Source: DATAYF01 sp036272735 (GTDB lineage: Bacteria > Chloroflexota > Ktedonobacteria > Ktedonobacterales > Ktedonobacteraceae). Taken from it: a DNA stretch of 12,158 bases. A model generated the notes under the pieces. The model did not search any database and was not told the DNA's origin. It saw only the letters and a program-made list of their open reading frames with translations. The position numbers were made by a program, and so were the translations under genes. This document shows positions 5,813-12,158 of the stretch, in pieces. The DNA is taken from contig DATAYF010000454.1 in assembly GCA_036272735.1 (NCBI GenBank), positions 1 through 12,158 on the forward strand, written 5' to 3'. Position 1 is the stretch's first letter; each line of letters begins with the position of its first letter.

Positions 5813-5860
5813 TATAAGGAAAGCTTAATGGTTTCCGGAAACCATTAAGCTTTCCTTATA
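5813..5860. repeat. Perfect 48-bp palindrome
   Basis: Bases 5813-5836 and 5837-5860 are exact reverse complements with no spacer, centred on TTTCC|GGAAA. It lies 5 bp past the methyltransferase stop codon. As RNA it would form a stem of about 22 bp with a minimal loop. On the plus strand it is followed by CGTTTTT, but no gene reads that way; on the minus strand there is no T tract. Likely a 3'-end structure of the methyltransferase transcript. Confidence 0.95.
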
Positions 5861-5865
5861 CGTTT

Positions 5866-6675
5866 TTATACAGCAGGTTTGTGACCAATTACGATCTGGC
5901 GTGTGCCTTTGCCGAACGGCTGCCACAGGTAGTCCCCGTAGATGGCCTCGATATGGAAACCAGAGGAGAGGAAGAGAAGCTGAAGTTCGCGTGGGAAAAA
6001 GGCATGCATGTCGAGCGTGGTCATGTAGCGCTCGTTCTCGCCCGTTTCAAAAAACTTCTCGTGCGTCCACACGATGTGCTGTACCTGCTCGAACTGATCG
6101 TATTTACGACTGCTGTAGAGCAACATCGTGAAGTCATCAGCGGGGGAGGCAATTTCGTCTTCCATGTAGACGTGGGAGGGGCGATTAAGGGCGTCGCTCA
6201 AATAATCGAGATTAGGTAGAAACGTATCGACGACGAAGCGGCCGCCAGGGGCCAGGTGATCGAAGGCGTTTTTGAAGGTGGCAAATTGCTCATCGATTTC
6301 ATAGAGGTGGCAGATCGAGTTAAAGGGCAGCAAAATAAGCTCGTACGTGCCCATGAAAGGAAGATGGTAGTCGGTCATGTTGCCCTCGTGCAGCGTAACG
6401 CGTTGCTGATTGCTTGCCGACTCAAGGGCGAGCTTACGTCGATAGGCGTTAAGCATCTCGGGGGCGATGTCGAGACCGTCAAGCTGGAAACTACCGGGGC
6501 AGTGGAGGAGATCCAGACCGATGCGGCCACTGCCGCAGGCCAGTTCCAGTACTCGTGTGGGCGTGTAGCGAACCACCAGTTCGCGCCAGAAAGGCAGATC
6601 CTGCTCAGACTGGCTCTGATATTCTAAATCATAATCGCTGACGCGCTCATAATATGCGCCAACCGCGTAAGTCAT
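5866..6675 (-). CDS. Class I SAM-dependent methyltransferase
   Basis: A 269-residue soluble protein with the Rossmann methyltransferase fold. Motif I is VLELACGSG (42-50). The acidic residue that binds the SAM ribose is in LDGLDI (D69). Motif II/III is around GNMTDYHL (98-105), post-motif LILLPFNSICHL (113-124), and LAPGGRFVVD (141-150) precedes the late strands. The C-terminal half is beta-rich and ends at IVIGHKP. The substrate cannot be named: this layout occurs in many small-molecule methyltransferases. It is transcribed alone, leftward, from a promoter at 6734-6763, with GAGGG about 11 nt before the ATG. Its 3' end runs straight into two long palindromes. It is divergent from the histidine kinase, and nothing ties it directly to iron-sulfur assembly. 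Confidence 0.88.
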   Translation of the reverse strand: MTYAVGAYYERVSDYDLEYQSQSEQDLPFWRELVVRYTPTRVLELACGSGRIGLDLLHCPGSFQLDGLDIAPEMLNAYRRKLALESASNQQRVTLHEGNMTDYHLPFMGTYELILLPFNSICHLYEIDEQFATFKNAFDHLAPGGRFVVDTFLPNLDYLSDALNRPSHVYMEDEIASPADDFTMLLYSSRKYDQFEQVQHIVWTHEKFFETGENERYMTTLDMHAFFPRELQLLFLSSGFHIEAIYGDYLWQPFGKGTRQIVIGHKPAV

Positions 6676-6733
6676 CGTTATTGTTCCCTCGTAGATTGAA
6701 AAATTGACAGAAGATGCGTCTCATCTGTTGCTA

Positions 6734-6763
6734 ATCTTAGCACATCCATAAGCCTCAGCGCAA
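6734..6763 (-). promoter_or_regulatory. Promoter of the methyltransferase gene
   Basis: On the minus strand TTGCGC (6758-6763) and TAAGAT (6734-6739) are 18 bp apart. The -10 forms part of a short inverted repeat, GCTAA-GA-TTAGC (6729-6740), a possible operator. The leader to the ATG at 6675 would be about 50 nt. Confidence 0.45.
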
Positions 6764-6815
6764 GAAAGGGGAATTGTGGAGGTTTGGCATGAGTTCCCGG
6801 CTTGCACCCAACCTT

Positions 6816-6864
6816 CATCATAAATAATGGATTTTGTATAATTGATAAAATCTATTTTATGATG
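6816..6864. promoter_or_regulatory. AT-rich imperfect inverted repeat enclosing a TATAAT, upstream of the histidine kinase
   Basis: CATCATAAA...GATTTT (6816-6835) and AAAATC...TTTATGATG (6847-6864) are complementary except for a small internal bulge. The loop contains a perfect TATAAT (6837-6842). No good -35 stands 16-18 bp upstream, so a promoter for the rightward kinase would need an activator; the inverted repeat is a candidate binding site. The leader would be about 165 nt. This is the main feature of the 341-bp divergent gap 6676-7016, along with the methyltransferase promoter and the small leader ORF. Confidence 0.35.
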
Positions 6865-6970
6865 TAATCTTGAGAAGGACATTCATAGAGATTTACAAAT
6901 ACTACAGTTTATTCTATTACGTTCAGCTTGATTGCCCGTAAGAAATGTATATTGAAGGAAGAACACAGGC

Positions 6971-7015
6971 ATGATACGTATATACGGATGTTGCCTGGCA
7001 AGATCAGTGGGTTAA
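6971..7015 (+). CDS. Putative 14-residue leader peptide upstream of the histidine kinase
   Basis: ATG at 6971 opens MIRIYGCCLARSVG and stops at a TAA ending at 7015, one base before the kinase ATG at 7017. A better ribosome binding site (GAAGGAAG, about 9 nt upstream) serves this ORF than serves the kinase. Ribosomes ending here could re-start on the kinase. Alternatively the kinase frame, which is open back to 6975, is the real N-terminus and a frame change near 6971-6975 hides it. Peptide expression is not established. Confidence 0.3.
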   Translation: MIRIYGCCLARSVG

Positions 7016-7016
7016 G

Positions 7017-9275
7017 ATGGTTGAGGATATGTTACAGAACACCAATATTCGAGTTGCACAACTGAATCGGCAGGAGTCCCTCATTCGTTTGCAAGCGGCT
7101 CTCATAGAGCAGTCCCACGAAGCAATTTTTGTGATGGACGGGCAGAATCGCATTATCTCCTGGAATCGTGGTGCCGAGAAGCTGTATGGTTGGAGTAAGC
7201 AGGAAGCCTTCGGCAAGACTCCTCGTGACCTCTTAGAGACGCGTGATGAGCCACAACCGTACGCCGAGGTGCTTGAGCGCGTAGCCAGAGAAGGGCACTG
7301 GGAGGGTGAACTGATACACACGACACGTGCTGGTCAGCAGGTGGTCACTGAATGTCATATTGAAGTTATGAAGGATGGAGAAGGAAAAATAGTTGCAAAG
7401 CTGAGCAATAATCGCGATATTACCTTGCGCAAGCAGATGGAATTTGAGCGCAAAACCTATACACGGTTGGCGATTGACGTAACGGGCTTCGGCTGTTGGG
7501 AGGTGAATCTGGGGACCTGTAAGGTTGAGATGACGCCGGAAGCTAGAAAGCTTTTTGGTTTCCCGTTAGAGGCTGCACTTGATCATGAGACCGTTCTCAG
7601 TAGGATCCATGCAGAAGATCGTGAAAAGGTAATAGAGATCTTCGAACGCTTGCAAGTAGCACGTGATGCGGATTATGTCTTTGAAATGCGTGTCATCTGG
7701 CCCGATCAGAGCGTGCATTGGCTGGCGAAACGCGGTCGAAGTTTTGTCGATGAAAATGATCACTCCGTGCACGTTGTTGGTGTCGTGGTGGATATCTCCG
7801 AACGGATACATATGTTGGAAGAAATCGAGCAGACAAACCGCCGGGCGAAAGAGGCGCTGAACAGTGTGAGCGATACATTTGTCTATCTCGATAGAAATTG
7901 GCACTTCATTTATGCGAATGAGCGTGCGCTAGAGTGCACTGGTAAGACGCTGAAAGAGGCCCATAGTAAGACTTTTTGGGAACTTTTTCCCGATAGCGTT
8001 AACACAACCCTTGAGGAGAGCTTTCGGCGTGCTATGGTAACAGGCGAGGAAATGCATTTTGAGGATTACTGTGCTGCACACGATAAATGGTACTCCTGGA
8101 ATGTCTACCCCGTCCACGATGGGCTGATCATTTCCTACCATGACATCACCGAGCGTAAAATTATAGAGATGGCTCTGCAAGCGAGTGAGTCCAAGTTTCG
8201 TCGCCTGGTCGAGTCAAATATTATTGGCGTGTACATCAGCGATACACAGACGCGCATCTGGGAAGCAAACAAGGCTTTTTTAGACACCATTGGCTACTCT
8301 GCAAGCGATTTTATCCCTGGAGAACTCAAAGCGGAAGATCTTATTGTTGGGTACGGTGATGAAACCACAAAAAGGGTCGAAAAAGAAATGAAAGAAAATG
8401 GTGTAGTCACTGTTTATGAGCGCGAATTTCGAACCCGACAAGGTGATACTCTGCCTGTATTGCTCGCAGGTGCACGCCTGAATGGTTGTGATCGTGCGAT
8501 TTTCTTTGTAATGAATATTACAGCGCAGAAGGATCTGGAGCGACAACGTGATGCCTTCATGAGTATGACCAGCCACGAGCTACGCAATCCACTGGCGGCG
8601 ATTAAGGGCAATTTGCAGTTGGCGCAGCGGCGTCTGGTGCAGCTTAAAAAAGTGACCGAGACGTTGCCGGGTGAGACAGAGAGCAATCTGCGCAAGTTAG
8701 ATGAATCGGTTGGACGAGCGTTGAACCAGACCAACGTTGAGGATCGCCTGATTGGTGATCTACTTGATATCTCGCGTGCGGCTTCCCACCGCCTGAAGCT
8801 CTATCCGCGTTTATGTAATCTGGTAGAGGTCGTCTATGCTACCGTTGAGGATCTCCAATCCTCTTTTCCTCACTGTACGCTGATCGTCGATGCGCCAGGG
8901 CAAGACGAGCTTCTGGTGATGGCCGACGTGGACCGTATTGCGCAGGTCATCAATAACTACGTTACGAATGCTTTGAAATATGCTGGTTATGAGAAGCCAG
9001 TACGAGTTCATCTCGGAGTCGATGATGGTCACGCGCGTGTTTCGGTTATTGATCAAGGGCCGGGACTCACCCTTGAGGATCGGCAGCGCATCTGGGAGCG
9101 TTTTTACCAGGTGAAAGGGGCCAAAAGCTATGGGAATGTTGGTATGGGCCTGGGCCTGGGTCTGCATATCAGCCAAATCTTGATTGCGCTGCACGATGGG
9201 CAGGTGGGCGTGGAAAGTGTGCCCGGCGAAGGTTCGACCTTCTGGTTTACGCTCCCGCTTTTCTCCAGCGATTAA
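7017..9275 (+). CDS. Soluble multi-PAS sensor histidine kinase (orphan)
   Basis: 752 residues with no signal peptide or membrane helix, so a cytosolic sensor. Order: short coiled N-terminus (1-30); PAS 1 (about 31-140), PAS 2 (about 147-262, with a PAC end near HVVGVVVDISERI), PAS 3 (about 275-383), PAS 4 (about 388-505); HisKA with phosphoacceptor H520 in MTSHELRNPL; HATPase with N-box INNYVTNALKYA (645-656), G1 DQGPGL (679-684) and G2 GMGLGLGL (709-716). The HisKA hairpin has a longer than usual linker (about 541-575). No receiver domain is attached and no response regulator lies next to it. No heme, flavin or metal ligands could be assigned to the PAS domains. The ATG at 7017 has a weak ribosome site (GTGGG); ATG 7029 is also in frame, and the frame is open upstream to 6975 without a start. 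Confidence 0.93.
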   Translation: MVEDMLQNTNIRVAQLNRQESLIRLQAALIEQSHEAIFVMDGQNRIISWNRGAEKLYGWSKQEAFGKTPRDLLETRDEPQPYAEVLERVAREGHWEGELIHTTRAGQQVVTECHIEVMKDGEGKIVAKLSNNRDITLRKQMEFERKTYTRLAIDVTGFGCWEVNLGTCKVEMTPEARKLFGFPLEAALDHETVLSRIHAEDREKVIEIFERLQVARDADYVFEMRVIWPDQSVHWLAKRGRSFVDENDHSVHVVGVVVDISERIHMLEEIEQTNRRAKEALNSVSDTFVYLDRNWHFIYANERALECTGKTLKEAHSKTFWELFPDSVNTTLEESFRRAMVTGEEMHFEDYCAAHDKWYSWNVYPVHDGLIISYHDITERKIIEMALQASESKFRRLVESNIIGVYISDTQTRIWEANKAFLDTIGYSASDFIPGELKAEDLIVGYGDETTKRVEKEMKENGVVTVYEREFRTRQGDTLPVLLAGARLNGCDRAIFFVMNITAQKDLERQRDAFMSMTSHELRNPLAAIKGNLQLAQRRLVQLKKVTETLPGETESNLRKLDESVGRALNQTNVEDRLIGDLLDISRAASHRLKLYPRLCNLVEVVYATVEDLQSSFPHCTLIVDAPGQDELLVMADVDRIAQVINNYVTNALKYAGYEKPVRVHLGVDDGHARVSVIDQGPGLTLEDRQRIWERFYQVKGAKSYGNVGMGLGLGLHISQILIALHDGQVGVESVPGEGSTFWFTLPLFSSD

Positions 9276-9376
9276 CTGGGCTAGCAGCCGCCCGCTTGTA
9301 CGTTGTATTATGACAGCAATACACACTATCCATTTGTTCTGTCGTGTGAGTCTAGGCGTGTGAGTTGGGGAGCCGT

Positions 9377-10198
9377 ATGCGCCGCATACCAGTAGGGAAG
9401 CTTCCACCTAAAATCAGCCAGTACGCAGCCCAGCAGCAACTGGGCGTCCTGCAACGCATTTACGAGTGGGGGGCTGGCTGGCTCTCCATTGTGCTGAGCA
9501 TGCTTTGCTTCCTGCTCAGTGGCTTGCTGATCGCTGGCTACCTCTATTATTCCACCATTCCCACCTTCTTACTTCCACTCTGGCAAACTGATGCAATCCT
9601 TTTCATTAGCGGCTGTTGGCTGCTCCTTGGTGCCTGGTTGCTGCTCACTCCAGCGTTTACGCCGCTTACCCGTCTGTACATCTTCTCCAAAGGCTTGTTA
9701 TATTATAAGCGCAAAGCGGAGGTGATACACTGGCAGCAGATCGCGCAATTCTGGAAAGAAGAAAAGGGCACGGGCAAATTTCCGCGTATTCGCTACACGT
9801 TACAACGTGACGATGGCAAGACCTTCACCATTACCAGCCACCTCGCCGAACTGACCTTGCTGGGCGATTTTCTGGACCACACCATGACTCGTCGCCAGTC
9901 TACGCAGCAAGACCTCACTCGTGAGCAAATGCCACAGCTTAGTGCCTACGATAACGGTCAGGTTGTGCCCTTTGGAGCATTAAGTTTGGGCAAACAAGGC
10001 ATCTTTTTATATCAGCAGCACGTGCAGATGGTGCTGGCCTGGAACGAGGTGGCGAGTATTGGCGTTGGTGAGCATGAAGTGATCATCAGGCGTAAGTGTA
10101 CACAGCACGAATGGTACGTGCTACCCATCTGGGCCGTCGCGCATACCGAGGAGCTGAAAGCGCTCGTTAACCATATTGTACTACACCAATTTCGATAA
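9377..10198 (+). CDS. Two-helix membrane protein, DUF6585-like paralog 1
   Basis: A 273-residue protein of unknown function and the first of three related genes. Layout: N-terminal QQQLGVLQRIYE motif (19-30), two hydrophobic helices (about 34-58 and 72-92), then a cytosolic region of about 175 residues. The first half of that region has LYIFSKGLLYY, IHWQQIAQFW and YTLQRDDGKTFT; the second half has LSAYDNGQVVPFG, LSLGKQGIFLY and LAWNEVASIGV. The two halves look like copies of one beta-rich module, resembling a PH-like fold. This is the most diverged of the three: its end lacks the VANVPN motif. The frame is open to a TTG at 9365; the ATG at 9377 with GGGGAG four bases upstream is the better start. 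It begins 101 bp after the kinase, but whether they share a transcript is unclear. Confidence 0.75.
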   Translation: MRRIPVGKLPPKISQYAAQQQLGVLQRIYEWGAGWLSIVLSMLCFLLSGLLIAGYLYYSTIPTFLLPLWQTDAILFISGCWLLLGAWLLLTPAFTPLTRLYIFSKGLLYYKRKAEVIHWQQIAQFWKEEKGTGKFPRIRYTLQRDDGKTFTITSHLAELTLLGDFLDHTMTRRQSTQQDLTREQMPQLSAYDNGQVVPFGALSLGKQGIFLYQQHVQMVLAWNEVASIGVGEHEVIIRRKCTQHEWYVLPIWAVAHTEELKALVNHIVLHQFR

Positions 10199-10257
10199 GC
10201 GATAGTTTTCTCGCTCATCCGTCAATACGAGTAATACTTCTTCGGTAGCATTAGATA

Positions 10258-10286
10258 TTGCTAGCAGCCGGTGTTTGTGTTATATT
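10258..10286 (+). promoter_or_regulatory. Promoter of the second paralog
   Basis: TTGCTA (10258-10263) and TATATT (10281-10286) are 17 bp apart, giving a leader of about 140 nt to the ATG at 10435. The 11-mer GCTAGCAGCCG (10260-10270) covers the -35 and recurs exactly at 9280-9290 upstream of paralog 1, suggesting shared control. It was not found upstream of paralog 3. Confidence 0.45.
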
Positions 10287-10434
10287 CTTCCTGGAAACCA
10301 ATGGCATGCTGTGCTCATTATTCTCTATTCGATGCAAATTGCTATCCATACGAACACCGTAAATTGCTCACGATCCCTTTGATTTTTACCTTTTCATCTA
10401 CGTGCTTTTTTATTATTGTAAGGAGCAACTGTCT

Positions 10435-11247
10435 ATGCAACCGATGCGTGTGCTACAGCATGAACAGCTTCCCCCTCAGGCACATCAGTTGGCCGCGACC
10501 TACCAGATGGGTATACCACAAGAAGAGTTTAAGGTGGCTGCGACATGGAGGCGTATTGTAGGTGGCACTATCATGCTGATAGCTGGCCTCGTCTTTGCCG
10601 TGTTCTCCATTGCGGCGTTTACCGATACCTCTAACGAAACCTCCGGAGCGTATATCGTATTCATACCCTTTGCTCTGTTATTTGGTATCTGGGGCCTGTT
10701 TTACCTTTTGTATCCCGTTATTTATCGTTCGTGGCGTGTCTATGCCTGTGCAGGTGGACTGATCTATGTGCACGGCTCGAAGATCGACATATTTCCCTGG
10801 GACAGCATACAGGCTTTATGGGAGCGGGTCGTCAACTATTATAATTACAGCCTTTATTCTCGTAGCACGATAAAGTACACCATTCAGCGCGATGATGGGT
10901 TTAAAGCGGTCTTCACCCAGCGTTTCGCGCACGTGCGAAGTCTGAGCGAACGCATTAACCACGAGTTGATGAACCGGCTATATCCGCGCATCGTGACCAA
11001 TTACAACGCTGGCAATACCATCAACTTTGGGCCGCTCTCGGTGAACACACAGGGTATCAGCAATGGCAGAAATATGCTGCCCTGGGTCCAGGTCGCGGAC
11101 GTAACTATGCAGCGTGGCTACCTAAACATTCGCAAGCCAGAGGGTACGTGGCGCAATTGGGCCTCAATCCGGGTTGCCAGTGTGCCTAACGTCGCGCTTT
11201 GCATGGCTTTAGTCGGATATGCCAAACAAGGGCAGGCCATCCGCTAA
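10435..11247 (+). CDS. Two-helix membrane protein, DUF6585-like paralog 2
   Basis: 270 residues of unknown function. It shares the family pattern: AATYQMG (20-26) before the membrane part, two hydrophobic helices (about 41-62 and 72-95), then two similar cytosolic halves. First half: WRVYACAGGLIYVHG (100-114), FPWDSIQALW (120-129), YTIQRDDG (148-155). Second half: YNAGNTINFG (190-199), VNTQGISNG (203-211), LPWVQVADV (215-223), ending in RVASVPN (246-252). It is closer to paralog 3 than to paralog 1. An upstream in-frame ATG at 10402 exists, but AAGGAG nine bases before the ATG at 10435 clearly marks the start. It has its own promoter in the 236-bp gap after paralog 1; that gap holds nothing else I recognise. 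Membrane anchoring is inferred from hydrophobicity. Confidence 0.82.
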   Translation: MQPMRVLQHEQLPPQAHQLAATYQMGIPQEEFKVAATWRRIVGGTIMLIAGLVFAVFSIAAFTDTSNETSGAYIVFIPFALLFGIWGLFYLLYPVIYRSWRVYACAGGLIYVHGSKIDIFPWDSIQALWERVVNYYNYSLYSRSTIKYTIQRDDGFKAVFTQRFAHVRSLSERINHELMNRLYPRIVTNYNAGNTINFGPLSVNTQGISNGRNMLPWVQVADVTMQRGYLNIRKPEGTWRNWASIRVASVPNVALCMALVGYAKQGQAIR

Positions 11248-11338
11248 CCTGTTCCTCTCTGCCGTGAATGGGCATTCTCAAGAGAAATATGTTCATTGGA
11301 ACGTAGTTTATTCTCGCTGACGTGAAAGGAATCGTGCC

Positions 11339-12106
11339 ATGGCTCAAGCTTACGCTACCCCCGACATGCAGGTGCCACCAGAGGTGTATAACCAGGCGGC
11401 GAACTACCAGCTTGGTGAATTGACGGGTCTGTATAAACCGCGTTTCGCCAATGCTCTTATGATTGTTGGTATCGCGCTGGGGGTAACCATTCTCGATATT
11501 ATCGTGTTTCTCGCGATCCTCATCTATGGTGGTTACATCTTTTATATCCTGATCGTTATTCCAATCGTTGCCCTGATCTGGATGTTTTCGGCGCTTCCGT
11601 ACGCCAATCTGCGTGTCTATACCTTTGCGCAAGGTCTGGTACATGCCAGGGGCCAGGCCATCGACGCCGTACGTTGGGATCAAATTGAGGCGGTGTGGGC
11701 GAAGGCGACGCGTAGCCGTAATAGTATTCAGTATATATACACGGTTCGTCGTGGGGGCGATGGCAAGACCTTCACGTATCGCAATCATCTTCAGCAGGTG
11801 CGCAACCTGGGGGCAACCATCCAGCAAAGGCTGGTGCAAGCACAAATGCCACGCGTCATTCCCGCGTATAATGCTGGCCAGAACATCGCTTTTGGCGCGG
11901 TCAACGTCAATATGCAGGGCCTCAACAATGGGAAAGAGATGGTACCCTGGAGCGAGGTTGGCAGCATTGTGAACCGCGAGGGTACTCTCAATATCGAGAA
12001 GGATGGTCGTCTCCTGCCCTGGAAGGCGATCAAGGTTGCAAACGTGCCAAATTTTGCCGTGTTGCAGGCCCTGGTGCAATATGTGGTGAAGGGACCCAGG
12101 GACTGA
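11339..12106 (+). CDS. Two-helix membrane protein, DUF6585-like paralog 3
   Basis: 255 residues of unknown function and the clearest copy of the family pattern. ANYQLGELTGLYKPR (21-35) is followed by two hydrophobic helices (about 36-62 and 66-86) with only a few residues between them, a membrane hairpin. Cytosolic half 1 has LRVYTFAQGLVHARG (91-105), VRWDQIEAVW (111-120) and DGKTFTYRNHL (141-151). Half 2 has PAYNAGQNIAFG (175-186), VNMQGLNNG (190-198), VPWSEVGSIV (202-211), LLPWKAIKVANVPN (225-238). The parallel motifs (strand, Gly, strand, then W-x-x-I/V) suggest an internal duplication. AAAGGAA lies about 8 nt before the ATG, 91 bp after paralog 2, so the two may be co-transcribed. A terminator-like hairpin follows the stop. 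Confidence 0.83.
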   Translation: MAQAYATPDMQVPPEVYNQAANYQLGELTGLYKPRFANALMIVGIALGVTILDIIVFLAILIYGGYIFYILIVIPIVALIWMFSALPYANLRVYTFAQGLVHARGQAIDAVRWDQIEAVWAKATRSRNSIQYIYTVRRGGDGKTFTYRNHLQQVRNLGATIQQRLVQAQMPRVIPAYNAGQNIAFGAVNVNMQGLNNGKEMVPWSEVGSIVNREGTLNIEKDGRLLPWKAIKVANVPNFAVLQALVQYVVKGPRD

Positions 12107-12111
12107 GACCT

Positions 12112-12144
12112 CCCCGGCATACATGCGCGGGGGTTCCTGTTCTT
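12112..12144 (+). terminator. Possible terminator after the paralog cluster
   Basis: CCCCG (12112-12116) pairs with CGGGG (12128-12132), followed by a pyrimidine-rich stretch (TTCCTGTTCTT) and not a clean T run. The position just after the last stop codon is right, but the stem is short and the tract weak. Confidence 0.4.
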
Positions 12145-12158
12145 CACCCAACGCTGCC

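Noticed and set aside
2717..5860. The three long inverted repeats considered as insertion-sequence ends or a CRISPR-like array
   Set aside because: They are unrelated to each other in sequence, enclose no transposase gene, show no target duplications that I could see, and have no regular repeat-spacer periodicity.
8811..9407. 198-codon minus-strand ORF
   Set aside because: It is antisense to the ATPase domain of the histidine kinase; no motifs and no ribosome site.
10196..10220. Short inverted repeat AGCGA...TCGCT after paralog 1, considered as a terminator
   Set aside because: The stem is only 5 bp and no T tract follows.
11186..12151. 321-codon minus-strand ORF, longer than the gene it opposes
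   Set aside because: The plus strand encodes a clear member of the three-paralog family with a good ribosome site and membrane helices; the minus frame is open by codon-bias mirroring and shows no coherent domain.

Overview
The window looks like a chromosomal segment from a Ktedonobacteria-type member of the Chloroflexota. This is inferred from three things: a SUF operon of the R-C-D-S-U-Rieske kind, a soluble four-PAS histidine kinase, and three tandem membrane proteins resembling the DUF6585 group, which I associate mainly with Ktedonobacterales. No rRNA, tRNA, CRISPR array, transposase or phage gene was seen, and base composition is moderate throughout, so nothing points to a recently acquired island.

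Layout. Positions 1-189 (+) hold the C-terminal end of a response-regulator receiver domain that runs off the left edge, followed by a clear intrinsic terminator. Positions 190-584 have no convincing gene. They hold a consensus-like plus-strand promoter with a 9-bp direct repeat, an 11-bp stem-loop, and the terminator of the leftward operon. Positions 585-5636 (-) are a six-gene iron-sulfur cluster assembly operon, read right to left: Rrf2 regulator, sufC ATPase, one sufD-type scaffold subunit, sufS cysteine desulfurase, sufU-type sulfur acceptor, Rieske ferredoxin. It has a recognisable promoter with a possible operator over the -10, a hairpin that can mask the sufC ribosome binding site, and a terminator after the Rieske gene. 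No sufB is present.

Positions 5741-5860 hold two very long perfect inverted repeats side by side (34-bp arms with a 3-nt loop, and a 48-bp palindrome). A third, with 28-bp arms, sits between sufD and sufS at 2717-2796. Positions 5866-6675 (-) encode a SAM-dependent methyltransferase. A 341-bp divergent region (6676-7016) separates it from a 752-residue PAS histidine kinase (7017-9275, +), which is preceded by a 14-codon leader ORF. Positions 9377-12106 (+) hold three paralogous membrane proteins, each with two helices followed by what looks like a duplicated cytosolic beta-rich module.

How the genes work together. SufS takes sulfur from cysteine, SufU carries it, SufC with SufD (and presumably a SufB encoded elsewhere) builds the cluster, the Rieske protein is a cluster-bearing electron carrier, and the three-cysteine Rrf2 protein probably senses cluster status and controls the operon. 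The kinase has no cognate regulator beside it. The paralog trio has no known function. The least explained features are the giant perfect palindromes, the missing sufB, the SufU that lacks the usual family insertion, and the three-paralog cluster.
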